A stretch of 64,000 nucleotides of DNA from Fagopyrum homotropicum (GCA_033239125.1 BSWB01000002.1:1397001-1461000); one strand, 5' to 3'; shown: positions 10,801 to 21,488, counted from the first letter of the stretch. A program made the numbers and translations. The notes: generated from the letters alone by a model not told the origin.

Positions 10801-11176
10801 TAGGCAGAGGAGAAACCACTTCGGATCGTTGAGGTGAAACAGGTGATACCATATTTTGCATTGAAGATTGAAACAAAATATCCTCTGGAATTGGAACCAC
10901 AACTCCGTTTTCAGTAGCAAGATCCATGGAGACATGGTAGCTACTTTCACTATGTCTACTGCTATTAAGTGCACGATCACCAATATCTCCTGCTTGTGAA
11001 ACAGTCTCACTTTCCATATCCTCATCTAATTGTGTATGAATTCGTCCAGATAAACTAAAAGAACGCCTCCTCAGGGATGAACTGGAACTGCTTTGTCGTC
11101 TCATAGATGCACTTCTCCTTGTCTGAATATCACTAGTTTCTAGATCCACAATCCTCTCGTTTGAATCACCAGGCAT
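7820..11176 (-). CDS. FEX: Plant fluoride exporter, two-domain CrcB/FEX type
   Basis: Membrane protein that moves fluoride out of the cytosol. Six coding exons on the minus strand: 11176-10766, 10653-10576, 10333-10235, 8828-8636, 8545-8121 and 8038-7820, 1425 bp, 474 residues, all with GT-AG introns and continuous phase. The N-terminal ~140 residues are Ser/Arg-rich and soluble. Two CrcB domains follow. The first has LPSNMIGSF (pore Asn195) and GYLGSLTTFSGW (227-238, the TTFS fluoride-path motif). The second has GTLIAN (381-386) and the diverged GCLSTVST (421-428) in place of TTFS. Asymmetry between the two halves is usual for eukaryotic FEX proteins. The ATG at 11176 is chosen because an acceptor lies just upstream (11185/11184), implying a 5' untranslated intron. 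Intron 3 (10234-8829) carries a Copia insertion, which presumably is spliced out. Three relic copies lie at 545-2700. Confidence 0.9.
8887..9103 (+). repeat. Copia 5' LTR
   Basis: Starts TG, ends CA; its last 29 bp recur exactly at 9759-9787. A sequence like TATTTAAGAG near 9038 could serve as the TATA box. Confidence 0.85.
9107..9118 (+). other. Primer-binding site, initiator Met-tRNA type
   Basis: TGGTATCAGAGC, complementary to the 3' end of plant initiator methionine tRNA, begins 3 bp after the LTR as in many Copia elements. Confidence 0.85.
9176..9778 (+). pseudogene. Truncated Copia gag (UBN2/retrotran_gag family)
   Basis: An open frame of 200 codons. The N-terminus has the FDGDYDHWSMVMENLLRSK stretch typical of Copia gag, followed by an alpha-helical UBN2-type body with YFGRVLVIANEMRNYGE and VEKILRTLTERWNYIV. 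The family normally continues into a zinc knuckle (CCHC) and the polyprotein. Here the frame runs straight into LTR-derived sequence after IEELSFDTS and stops, so the zinc knuckle and everything after it were deleted. The frame itself has no internal stop, indicating a fairly young insertion. Confidence 0.85.
9759..9787 (+). repeat. Remnant of the Copia 3' LTR
   Basis: Twenty-nine bases identical to the end of the 5' LTR (9075-9103), directly followed by the GAAAC target duplication. The deletion junction lies between gag and this remnant. Confidence 0.85.
10365..10392 (-). repeat. Partial duplicate of the start of FEX exon 3
   Basis: Minus-strand AGGTTATTA followed by CATTTGCTACA resembles the acceptor and first bases of the real exon (10335-10305), about 60 bp upstream of it. 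It keeps an AG and could be a cryptic exon, but the frame is not conserved beyond about 30 bp. Confidence 0.45.
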
Positions 11177-11764
11177 CTTTACCCTGCAAGTATTTATGAG
11201 ATCACCACATTGAGTAATATAACAATATAAAATACAAATAAGAAATAAAAATTCAAATTGGAATACATAAATCGGAGTAACAAGAATGGCAACATTCATT
11301 TGAAAATAAGAATATCCTACAGCATGGTTCATATGCAGTTTTGAAACAAATACCACACAAGAGCTACCATTACAGGGACTCATTGGCAAGTATATTTATA
11401 ATCACGAATTCATGACCGCCAAAAATTATATTCACCTTTTTTATTGTTGTTTTGATATTACAATATGAGATTATGACCCATTGGCCCCTACAAAAATATA
11501 TAGTAAGACATCGTTAATGAAGAATCTCCAGGTTGTATTATGAATCTGAACGTTTATATAGGCATTTGTTCTTATGACAAATTGCCGATACACATGATGG
11601 CTAGAAAGAGAGAACACTGTACACCCCTCAGAAAAATCCACTATATAATTTTCATACAAACCTTAGGAGTGACACGCAGAGCTTGCATCGATGTTAGATT
11701 GGATTTATCGAGTTTAAACTCGCATATCAAGCTGTCATTGTACAAAATTAGACAACTTATAAAA

Positions 11765-11880
11765 CAGTAAAGCAGAGAGAATTATACTTCTATCCCACTT
11801 CAAGTCAGCAGTGTTCTTCGTATCAATAGTTAACATCAACACCAACCGCACAAGTGTAGGTAGTAAAGAGTTCAAGACTG
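11765..11880. repeat. Direct repeat in the FEX leader region, copy A
   Basis: ACAGTAAAGCAGAGAGAA, ATCCCACTTCAA and ACATCAACA occur here and in the same order at 12395-12490. Confidence 0.65.
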
Positions 11881-12394
11881 TGAAGAGATAGAAAAGCACC
11901 ACAGCTAGACCACTTTCATTATCTCAAAATAAGATTAAGAACTAAAATTCTTTTTTTCAAGTATGTAAAGGTAGAAAAGAATCAACTTTAGCTAGCTACC
12001 TTTTCTTCCCCCTATTGTGCAATTCAGTCAGACCTTCCAACACACAAGACATCTTTGACCGGAATTTGAATCGCAACCTGTGTCATTTTCTGTAGATATA
12101 TTTTGCTTATCAATATTTGGATTAGTTTGGGTCATTTTTTCTTAGTTTTTTTATAGCATATGTGGCTTCATTATCTAAACCCCACTTTGGACTTTTAGAA
12201 TTGTTTAGTATGATGGCTTTCCGGTCCCATGTATGAAATTTTGGCCTACTTGTGGGGCTAACACTTGATTCTTTCCTGGTATGGTGACAAAGGGAGAAGT
12301 TTTTCCTTGTTGACAGCCATTCATTGAAGATATATCATGAAGCATTACTTTGAAGACACGAACCGAGACTTGTAGCAAATAAAAAACTTACCAA

Positions 12395-12490
12395 ACAGTA
12401 AAGCAGAGAGAAGTAACAAGAAATCCCACTTCAATTCACAATGTTTCTTCATATCAACAGTTACATCAACAACAATCACACAATTTTAGG
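12395..12490. repeat. Direct repeat in the FEX leader region, copy B
   Basis: Second copy of the 11765-11880 block, about 630 bp away, with indels. Confidence 0.65.
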
Positions 12491-12880
12491 TCATAAATAG
12501 GACAAAACAATTTGACAAACAGTCTATTTTGACTCCACTAATATAATCAATCAACATACATAAACGAAACAGTGAAAGAGAAATAAATCCATCAAATCAA
12601 ACGTACACGTAGAAAGTCAAAGAAATCAAACAGCGAGAGAGTTCATACTTGTGATTATACAATTCCCAATCCGATTGACGAGGAAGAAGATCAGAAGCGG
12701 TAGTCCGGTACAGAAGCGAACCTCGGCAAGTAAAAGCTCAATCAAACATCAATGGAGAATGAGCAATCGTGTAAGGAGAAAGAGAGATTTCGAAAGGAGT
12801 TGAAACTGAAGGTAATGGCGATCAATTTGCCGCCATAGACGAGAGCTTCAGGTACAATGAACAAATGAGCATTCAGTTTG

Positions 12881-13252
12881 AGACCTCGAGGGGTTTTATT
12901 ATATTTTTTTTTTTAATAATAATTTTGATTACTTGAATTAATTAAATATTTTTTATGGTCAAAGCAGCGAGTTGATACGCTAATTAATGTGAAAGAGAAT
13001 CTGGGCTGCGGTGGGCCCTACATGACAACTGCCAAGTGCCTAACTGTCCTCCCCTCATAAATATATTTTTATTTTTTTTATTTATTATGGTAATTTTCGT
13101 ATTGTGATCCACAAGTTTTAAACTCACGTAATGTTCGTTGACAATTAGGATAAAGAATAGAATAGAATAATGATAATGCTGGAAAATGGAGTATTTAAAA
13201 AAAATTTAAAACATTTACGATAAAAAAATAAAGCAATAAAAATACAAAAAAT
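12881..13252. other. AT-rich intergenic DNA
   Basis: No coding sequence. It would include the FEX promoter if the gene begins near 12860, but no clear TATA box was found. Confidence 0.4.
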
Positions 13253-13506
13253 TAGACATGGGTCTGATTTGGACCAAACCGGCTCAAACCGGCAGTTTGG
13301 TTTGCTGGTTTGGGCCAAACCGGCAGTTTGGTTTGCCGGTTTGGCTTTTTTTTTTTTAATTTTATTGGACCAAAACGGCATGTTTTGTACTCAAACCGGC
13401 GGTTAAACCGCCGGGTTGGTCCAATTTTGAATTTATTTATTTTTTTTTATAAATCGCCGGTTTAGTTTTTCCCGGTTTAACGGTTTAGGTTTAGGTCCCA
13501 AATCTA
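13253..13506. mobile_element. Small non-autonomous hAT element rich in CCGGTTTGG
   Basis: Ends read TAGACATGGGTC on the left and, reverse-complemented, TAGATTTGGGACC on the right. The flanks CAAAAAAT (13245-13252) and CAAAAAAA (13507-13514) match at 7 of 8, as for a hAT 8-bp duplication. The body is made of repeated CCGGTTTGG / CCAAACCGG. A related end (TTAGACATGGGTT on the minus strand) occurs at about 38916. Confidence 0.6.
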
Positions 13507-13560
13507 CAAAAAAAAAAATATATATATATATATAACCTATTCTTCATTGATGTACAGGGG

Positions 13561-14140
13561 TAATTTTGGTAACTAGGCTTTTTTGAAAAACTATAGTAAT
13601 AACTAGGCTTTTTAATATTTCAATTAAGTAAATATACCCTAACATCTTATATCTATTAAAGCAGAAGCTTATATTGCCACGGGTCAACGCCATGTTTCTC
13701 GAAGCCTAAAAAATTATTTTAATAAGTGATTTCTAAATGTTATTATAAATTGAAAATTGATTTCTAAATTTTTTTTAAATATTTAAATAAATATTTTTAT
13801 AAATATAGTTTTTAAACTTTTATGGATTTTTTTACCCACAAGCATATCTTAACAAATCAATTTAAAAATATAATTAAATATAAGAGATAAATACTTAAAA
13901 AAGAATTAAAAATCATAGTAATAATTATAATTTTATTCTCCGGATTTTTATTTTACAAATATACAACTAAATTCTAAGTATTAAATATTTATTAAAACTC
14001 AACCCGCACAAAGTGCGGGTAATACACTAGTTTTGTATTTATTCTCAAACTCTACCCACTCTTCTCTCAAGGGGTACATTTACTAAACACAAAACTAGAA
14101 AAAACCTAGTAAACCAAATTGTTTTATAATAAAAAAATTT
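13561..14140. repeat. Dispersed repeat, copy interrupted by a Helitron
   Basis: The sequence from GGTAATTTTGGTAACTAGGC to AGTAAACCAAATTGTTT matches 28767-28950 in order, but with 386 extra bases (13645-14030). The repeat family itself is unidentified. Confidence 0.8.
13645..14030 (+). mobile_element. Non-autonomous Helitron
   Basis: Begins TCTTATATCTATTAAAGCAG, a typical plant Helitron 5' end, and ends CTAG, with a perfect 8-bp hairpin (ACCCGCAC, loop AAA, GTGCGGGT; 14002-14020) shortly before the end. It lies between A and T without target duplication. The uninterrupted site is present at 28854/28855. No Rep/helicase coding sequence. Confidence 0.9.
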
Positions 14141-14278
14141 TAATAAAAAAATTTGGGATTGTTCATTTATTATTTACTTTATTCATACTTTATTTGTTTA
14201 TTTATAATTTATATTGTTATTTATGAGTGGTGAGTCTCTTGACTTGTAAGTATGAAGGTATCTTGTTTCATCAGACTT

Positions 14279-14375
14279 TTGGGCCCCAAAAATCAATGGG
14301 CCTACATAGGATCTAATTATTTTGGGCCTGGTATGGCCATGGACAATTGGGCCGACCCGAATTTTAAATGGGCCT
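14279..14375 (+). promoter_or_regulatory. Cluster of five TGGGCC (site II) motifs
   Basis: TGGGCC occurs five times in about 97 bp. Such clusters are bound by TCP factors in promoters of ribosomal-protein and cell-cycle genes. No gene could be recognised downstream (14400-14900), so this may be an orphan or relic promoter. Confidence 0.4.
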
Positions 14376-14930
14376 CGTGCAATCCATGTATATTTACTCT
14401 ACAACCCCAATTTAAGCTTTTGCTATCTTTAACTTAGTAGCACCCGAGTATATTATTTTTCCTATACTCTAAAAAATTACCGCGATTTCGGAGCTTTTTG
14501 TCTAACGACACTTTTTGGTTCCTTCTTCTATTGTTCTTCTAGTATCCTATGTCGAGTCATTTTACAACGGTTATCAAGCCTTACGAGTGACAACCAACCT
14601 AAACTTAGCCGCACATCATCGGCAATAGCCAAGGGTGTCCGGCTATGTGTAGTCCAAACTCAAACATGACCTTGTGAACTAAACTCCGGCTTCTAAACAC
14701 CGTAACTGCAAATCGTCTCATTCGTCTCTTCCGCCATTTCCTGAAAAACAAACTCATGTACATTATGATCTCGTTCAAAAAACCTTTTGATATAAAATTT
14801 TCTATACTCATATCGTTATAAAGCTTCAAACTAAAATCAACTTAGCAACTTTTAATATCACTAAACCAAGTGAGTATTATATTTATTTTATATTTATAGT
14901 GTCTGGTTTGTTGGAGTAAGGGGTGAACAT

Positions 14931-15330
14931 AGGTCTAAAATCAAACTGAACCGTAATAAAACGAACTGAACCGTAATAAATCGAAACGAACCTAAAATCG
15001 ATTTTCCGTAAACCTTGGACCTAAAACCAACCTATAAAAGTAGGTTTCGATTTCAGTTTGGACCTGAAACCGAACATATGAAATTTTAGAACCTAAAGCC
15101 GAACCTAATAGGGTGGTTTCTGTTCGGATTATGTTTTAGACCTAACGGACCTAAAAAGTAATTGCTAATATGATTATATGAACCGACGCTTAATTTTTTT
15201 AATAATAATTCGGTTTTTCCGTCGGTTTTACGGTTTTTTACCGAAAATGAAACGAATGTTTAAAAAATGCAGACCTAAGACCGAACTTAAACTGTCGGTT
15301 TTCGGTTCGATCTAGACCAAAACTACTCTG
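14931..15330. mobile_element. Probable hAT-like relic rich in GAACCG
   Basis: Starts near GGGGTGAACATAGGTC and ends near GATCTAGACCAAAACTAC; the interior repeats GAACCG/CGGTT motifs in both orientations. No target duplication was found, so the ends are uncertain. Confidence 0.35.
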
Positions 15331-15339
15331 TTCAGCAAA

Positions 15340-16118
15340 TCCAACTTAACTTGCTCAACCTTAGTTAAAGAGGTAAAATGAAAATGGGTAAGGGAAAGTA
15401 AATAAATCAAAATGGTTACATTGCTTTCATGTGTCAAAAGAGCTCTAACATTTTATTCTAATCACTAAACTAACATGATTTTTAACTGATTCAAAATCAT
15501 TTTATTTTCGAAAATGATTTTTCGTGATTTCAACAGTGTTCTTAGTATGTATTATCAACCAAGCATTATGCATGTAACGCTCTAAGGCCATCTTTATCTC
15601 AGATACTCTGAGTTTCTTTACTTATATAAGAAACAATTTAATAATTGAAATGTCAGATTTGGGGAGAGAATCAAGGTGATGAATAGAGAGAAGTTTATCT
15701 ATAGAGAAACTAAATTTGACACAAATTTTAGAATCATCAACTTAATTAGATAAAAAAAAATCAGTAAAGTAATCAAAATTGGATTTCTGGGTTGAAGATG
15801 CCCTAAGACTGTGATTTGAATCATCAACTTAATTAGGTAAATATCTCAAGGACTTAACCAACGAAGTGTCTCACTTATTAACTTAATATTCTAATTATCG
15901 ACACTTGTATACATATGATTAGCGTGATTACTTCCTAATTTGTACGTTAGCATGTGAAACATGCAAATTTGAATATATTTTTGCAAGAATCTATAAAGGC
16001 AAGTTTGAATTTGTTGGATCCTTTCAACAACTATTTAACAACTACTCAACATTATATTCTTACAATAATTAGATAATAATTTCATATTTTTTTTAATCCA
16101 TACTCAAAAAATACAGGT
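15340..16118. other. Intergenic, no gene recognised
   Basis: AT-rich DNA without convincing coding frames or terminal repeats. Confidence 0.4.
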
Positions 16119-16121
16119 TAA

Positions 16122-16565
16122 GTGCTTGTTTGGTTAAACAATGAATTTATAATTTTCGAAAATTAACTTTCCTAGGAATTGAATTACTAGGAATTACAAT
16201 TGCTGAGAATTGAGAAAATATGTTTGATAGCAAAAAAAAATATGAGTAATTTGCAATGTGTTAAATTCATAGGCATTATTAGTTAATGACAATTATAACC
16301 TTCATTTTCAAATTCATTTATTTTTCTTTAATTATATTTTAAGGGTAATTGATAGATTTGAGATCAAAATATCACGTTAATTGTTTTGTTACCTAGGGAG
16401 GAGTGGGTAATTGTAAATACTCCATTTGAGGTAATTGGAAAATATTCGGTAAATTAGATTAATGTGTTTATCATTTTTTATTTTGCAACCAAATACATTA
16501 ATTGGATCCAATTTAATGGATTAATTTACTTTACTGGATTTTTTTACACCCAACCAAACAAGCAC
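16122..16565. mobile_element. PIF/Harbinger-like MITE (444 bp)
   Basis: Terminal inverted repeats GTGCTTGTTTGG / CCAAACAAGCAC, flanked by TAA on both sides (16119-16121 and 16566-16568). A second member of the family, in opposite orientation, lies at 46809-47249. Confidence 0.85.
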
Positions 16566-16568
16566 TAA

Positions 16569-17060
16569 GAGAATCTATTGTAAATATTTATCATTACTAA
16601 TGGGTAAATAATAAACAAAACATTAAATTACTAGCTAAAGAATTTAAATTAATTTTGGTAATGAAAATATATTATCATTATTAATAATAATGAGTATGTG
16701 TTGTATTCCTTTAATTGATAATGCTTTCACAATTTTGTTAATTTATACTCTAAAAATATAGGTTAATATAAAATATTTATAAACATTTTATCATTTTAAT
16801 GGGTGAATTCTTATTAAAATATATTAAATTTTAGAATAAATATTGTGGCATAAATGTATTATCACTATCAATAACAACTACAATACAATCGACAAAATTA
16901 TTCAAAATAAAAAGATTGATATGAAACAAGCGATTACAAATTTTGGTAGTTCATTTTCGAAAAATCTAAACACACGAGGTTTGTATTACTAACGTAAAAA
17001 AACGCATTCCGATGATGTTCAACCAAGAAAAAAAAGAAAAAAAGAAAAAAAAAAAGAAAA
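16569..17060. other. AT-rich intergenic DNA
   Basis: No features recognised apart from an A-rich tract just before 17060. Confidence 0.4.
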
Positions 17061-17062
17061 GG

Positions 17063-17222
17063 GATTTGAGCGCCAGCGCTTTGCGGCAGCGCTCAAATCT
17101 TAAAAAAAATAGTAGTCAAAAAATGGGAAAATTAGGGTTTGAGCGCCGGCGCATGGCGTTGACTCCCAAATTACATTAAAAAACAGACAAAAATAGTCAG
17201 CGCCTTACGCCGGCGCTCAAAT
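17063..17222. repeat. Cluster of GC-rich inverted repeats (GAGCGCC/GGCGCTC)
   Basis: First hairpin 17063-17099: arms GATTTGAGCGC and GCGCTCAAATC. Then 17138-17167 (TTTGAGCGCCGGCG...) and 17196-17222, which is its inverted copy, so the two can form a second, larger stem. The block stands out in AT-rich surroundings. Confidence 0.7.
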
Positions 17223-17499
17223 AAAAATAAAAAATAAATGGAGAATAAATAGAAAATAATTAATTAGGGAAATAGTACCCTTAAAATTATCTTTTATAAA
17301 CTAGGCCTCTATATAAAAGAAAGAAAAAGTAGGTATGAAAACTAGAAAATAGGGCAATAATTTCTTTAATTGAAATGATGGTGATTAGATATTTACTTTT
17401 AGTTTAAATATCTTTTTTAAATGTTTACCTTTTATTTTTTATTAATGTAGCTAGTTTGATGAAATTTTCAAGTCCATGAATGTTTAATTTTTTTGGGTG

Positions 17500-18130
17500 A
17501 CATTGTTTTCGTTACCCAAATATGAATTGTATTATTTTTCTCATTATTGGGTATATGTTTATTGTTTTTGTGATATGTTTCTTATTGTTGAGTATGCTTA
17601 AAGTGATATTTTTGGGTATGTTTTTATGGTTATCCAAACTGTGTTACATGGACCAAATGTCATTTGGTATTGATATTTGGGTACAATATCTATTTGTGTA
17701 AATTTTGGTTATGACAAATTCAAATTGGGTATGCTTTTATACGTGTATTGGTTTTGTAGTATATTTCTTATTATTAATTAAAGTGATATCGTGGGTATGT
17801 TTTATGGTTACCCAAAATGTGTTATAATGATCAAATGTCAAACGAATGTTTGGGTAATGACCAAATGTCATTTGATATTGATGTTTGTGTACAATATCGA
17901 GTTTTGAAAATTTTGGGCATGACAAATTTAAATTGGATATGGATTTTGTATTAAGTGATGTTTAAATTGGGTATAAATATAAAATATTATCCAATTTATG
18001 GATATTGTTTTATTTTGATATTTGATTTATTGGGTATGTTGTTTTCGAGTATGTTTATATACTTTGACAAATTTATTTTTGGGTATGATAGTGACATTAT
18101 TTGGTAAACAGATTTTTGGGTAAGCAAATT
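17500..18130. repeat. Degenerate tandem repeat, about 185-bp unit
   Basis: Blocks such as GTGATAT..GGGTATG, GGTTACCCAAA, TGTGTTA and CAAATGTCATTTG recur in order, for example 17567-17740 and 17750-17930. The copies are diverged and non-coding. Confidence 0.55.
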
Positions 18131-19391
18131 TTTTTCTGGATAAAGGGTTGCGTTTTTTGACCTCAAATTCCCTCCAAATGTCAATTAAAAGTATCACAAT
18201 CAGCACTCACATCAACCATCACTCGTTAGTCATCACTTTTGTACTATTTATGAATTAGTCTAGTAAAGTAAGAGCCCTATTTCTCAATTTGTAATTGATA
18301 GGCCATAAATTTCAACTATATAGAGTAAAAGGCCCTAAATGCCAATTTAGCCAATAGAAAAGGGGTGTCAGCGCCATCTGTCAACGCCTATGTTGAACGC
18401 TAACGTAAAACGTTCATATTCAGTACCAAATAAATTTAAATTTGTGTATATAACACACCCCTTCATTTTCTAATTAAAACTTTATACCAACCAAATCTCA
18501 ATAATTATTAAACATCAAAATATTGATAACCACTCAATAATTATTTGTCTTTTATTTACTCGATTAGTATTGTCAGATTTTTAAATATTATCTAATAATT
18601 TCATTTTTATTCACTCTTATTATTATTCTAAACTTGTTTTTAGTTAAAAAAATATACTAACGAGAGAATCAAGAAGCCATAGGGAAAAGCAAGCTGTGGT
18701 ACAGTGTGATCTGTGCTCGTATTGGTTATCATTATTAATTAATTAATTTATAATTAATGAGACAAATTAGGTTAATATTTAAATTATTGATATATTCTGG
18801 TACGACGTCATTCTCCCAAGCTAATTGGAATTTCGAGTTAAAAGCATATGACTATGGCATATTCTTTTGATTTAAAATTAATAATATTATAAAATTTTAA
18901 TTAATAGAAATTAGAATTAGGGTGTGTTTGGTTAATATGGGTGAGATCTCCTAATTCATTTTTAAAATAAGGTATTTTGTAAAATTAGTCTAAATAAATT
19001 GACTTATAATTTTTTTTAATTGTATTTATTTTCTAAATTATAATCATTATATGTTTTATGTGAAATTCTTTAGTAAAAAATCATTGATTTATTATATTGT
19101 GTAATATATCTCAATCATAAGTGTGACACAAGGTTCTTAGGGGCTTTATCTCACGCCGACTATAAAATATAAAGTCAATAATATTCGTCGGATTTGTGTG
19201 TTGGGTTTTACCGTATAATATGTTTATACGCGTTATATGTTATTTGGTAAACTAAAATTTTGCTATGGTATTTGAGTGATTCATCCTCAAGTTTTGAATT
19301 ATTATAGATTTGTTGGTCATTAGTCTTTAATTGTAAACCTATATATTCGTCAAATGACTCAAATGTCAACCGACTTGTATATTAGTCGAGG
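18131..19391. other. Intergenic, no gene recognised
   Basis: AT-rich; a short stretch at 18366-18410 again contains CAGCGCC-like motifs resembling the 17063-17222 cluster. Confidence 0.4.
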
Positions 19392-19399
19392 TGTGTACA

Positions 19400-19884
19400 T
19401 AAGGCTGTTCATACGGTCCGGACCGGACCGGACCGGATCGGAAACTGATGGACCGGACCGGACCGGACCGTTTCCGTACTTGTGTGAAACGGTCCATGGA
19501 CCGGACCGGACCGGACTGTTGCGGTCCGGTCCATCACGGTCCGGTCCAATACGGTCCGGTCCGGACCGTTTTATTTTATTTTATTTTTTAAAAAAATAAA
19601 AATATTATTTTTGTATGGAATAAATCCGGTCCGGTCCGGGTTTGGACCGGACCGGACCGGACCGGATGCTTTTTCAGTTCAAAATTATTAAAAAGTGTAA
19701 AAATACGGTCCGGACCGGACCGGACCGGAAGATTACGGTCCAGGACCGGACCGGACCGTACTATTTTTGGACCGGACCGGACCGGACCGAAATTGTACAA
19801 TTACGGTCCAGGACCGGACCGGACCGTAATTTCCGGTCCGGTCCGGTCCGGTTTTCCGGTCCGGTCCATTTATGTGCAGTCCTA
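19400..19884. mobile_element. Non-autonomous hAT element packed with GGACCGGACC
   Basis: Perfect 8-bp target duplication TGTGTACA (19392-19399 and 19885-19892). Ends TAAGGCTGTTCAT and, reverse-complemented, TAGGACTGCACAT are imperfect terminal inverted repeats of hAT type. Most of the 485 bp is built from CGGTCCGG/GGACCGGACC in both orientations, with a central AT-rich part. The apparent open frames across it (repeats of GPDRT) are by-products of the motif. Confidence 0.9.
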
Positions 19885-20144
19885 TGTGTACATAAGTATT
19901 ATTTCATTGTGTTTGTGTCAAATATGTATGGGTGTTCGTATGCATATACTATCAGTCTCGCTACAATCCAATGGACTCTAACATGATATTTGACTGATTA
20001 GCCTAATTGGTCCTTCTACCAAAGCATGTGGGCTATTTTACATAGAGAATGAGATGTTAGGCCCATTTATCCAAGTGTTAATTAGATGTCTTCTCATGAC
20101 TGTACTTGAAAGTCGTAATGAGATAATAAACTCTATGTATGTGC

Positions 20145-20270
20145 AAACGGTCTGGACCGTTTCACTGTTTGTATGAAATACTTCATGAACCGGACCACCC
20201 AGACCTTAGCTAACAATCTAGTCCATCACTATCCGGTACGACCGTATTGACTTTTTCTTTTGCTTTTTAA
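20145..20270. mobile_element. Decayed relative of the GGACCGG hAT element
   Basis: Contains GGTCTGGACCGTTT, a CCGGACC cluster and related pieces in the order of the 19400-19884 element, but with many substitutions and no clear ends. Confidence 0.45.
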
Positions 20271-20290
20271 AAAAAAATTATATGGGATAA

Positions 20291-20493
20291 TGTCAAAGTC
20301 CGATACAGACGGACCTATAGAGCGGGGGTCATGTGTATACGAGCGCACATGCGCATTAGGCCCATGCCCAACACATAAACTCGGCGAGGTTTCATCCTAA
20401 AACCAATTGATAATAAGAGGAGTAGCTCACCAAGCTTATATACTAGCCTCGGAGTATCCCGTCTTTCGATGTGGGACCTTATTATCTCCCCCA
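20291..20493 (-). mobile_element. Solo LTR of a TRIM-type retrotransposon (203 bp)
   Basis: Flanked by GATAA on both sides (20286-20290 and 20494-20498). On the minus strand it starts TGGGGGAGATAAT and ends GACTTTGACA. It is the same LTR as at 24687-24888, 53718-53920 and 54427-54629. Confidence 0.9.
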
Positions 20494-20498
20494 GATAA

Positions 20499-20973
20499 AA
20501 TCCAGTTTTGTCCAAATCCGAACCATACTTTCATATAACGTGAATTACCATAGAATTTTGTAGCAATTATTTGTGTTTTATCATTATAAATGATTGAGAT
20601 TCTTGTTGCCACGATTCAAGAATGAACACCTAGAAGCTCCAATGAATTCAACGTGTACAATATTCAAATAATAAATTTCAAAGGAGGCTTGGTTATTGTG
20701 CACGTAGATATCTCGAATCCCATGCATTATGTTGTTGTCACATGTCTACATAACTATGTGCTAGCCAGTCTAATCATGTTATACACAAATTTACAAATCT
20801 TTCACGTTAATTACTATTTAATGAGCTCTTAATTTTGATTTAATCGAGGGTTATAATGCGTATTTAGGGTAAATTACACATAAAATACCTTAATTTAAGT
20901 TATTTTAACAAAATTGCACCCCTTTAACAATTGAACCATTTTTTGCATTTTTATCACGTGTGTATATATATAT
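20499..20973. other. Intergenic, no gene recognised
   Basis: No coding frames or repeat boundaries recognised; ends in a short TA run next to the following element. Confidence 0.4.
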
Positions 20974-20980
20974 AGGGTGT

Positions 20981-21254
20981 GGTTCCCATGAGAACACCCC
21001 TAACGTGAGAACATGAGAACAATCGTACACCGTTGGATGTGAGTATTAAGGGTTGAAATTTAAAGTAGATATCAAAATTAATAATAACTAAGAATAATAA
21101 TAATTAGGAATCCAACAATAATTACGAATAATTCACTCAACCAACAATAATTACGAATAATACATTAAACGATATGGCACATTCGTAACAAAACTAATAA
21201 TAATTACGAATCTGTTCTCATGTTCTCACGTTAGGGGGTGTTCTCATAGGATCT
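20981..21254. mobile_element. TA-repeat-associated inverted-repeat element, copy 1
   Basis: Long terminal inverted repeats: the left arm has GAGAACACCCCTAACGTGAG and the right arm is its complement, about 40 bp per arm. It sits between TA dinucleotide tracts, as rice Micron elements do. Related copies lie at 58040-58294 and 58328-58537. Confidence 0.75.
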
Positions 21255-21255
21255 A

Positions 21256-21286
<31 letters not shown>

Positions 21287-21289
21287 AGA

Positions 21290-21488
21290 ACAGACTTATC
21301 GTGTAATCATGAGAATAAATTCGTAATTATTATTAGTTTTGTTACGAATGTGTCATATCGTTTAATGTATTATTTGTAGTTATTGTTGGTTGAGTGGATT
21401 ATTCGTAGTTATTGTTGGATTCCTAATTATTATTATTCGTAGTTATTATTAATTATGATATCTATTCAAAATCTCAACCCTTAATACT
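21290..21488. mobile_element. Partial inverted copy of the same TA-associated element
   Basis: Interior sequence (TTTTGTTACGAATGTG through CTCAACCCTTAATACT) is the reverse complement of the interior of copy 1, immediately after the TA tract. The terminal arms are mostly lost. Confidence 0.7.

Larger units (their letters stand above)
11177..12880 (-). other. FEX 5' leader and leader intron(s)
   Basis: The acceptor at 11185/11184 just upstream of the FEX start codon implies a spliced leader. The first exon is most likely around 12640-12860, where the sequence resembles the blocks kept near 950-1010 and 2190-2260 in the FEX relics and where a GTATG donor can be placed on the minus strand (about 12656). 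This placement is inference. Confidence 0.45.

Noticed and set aside
19354..19986. Open frames rich in GPDRT/VRSGP repeats on both strands
   Set aside because: They are translations of the GGACCGGACC motif of a hAT element, are open on both strands, and show no protein-like constraint.
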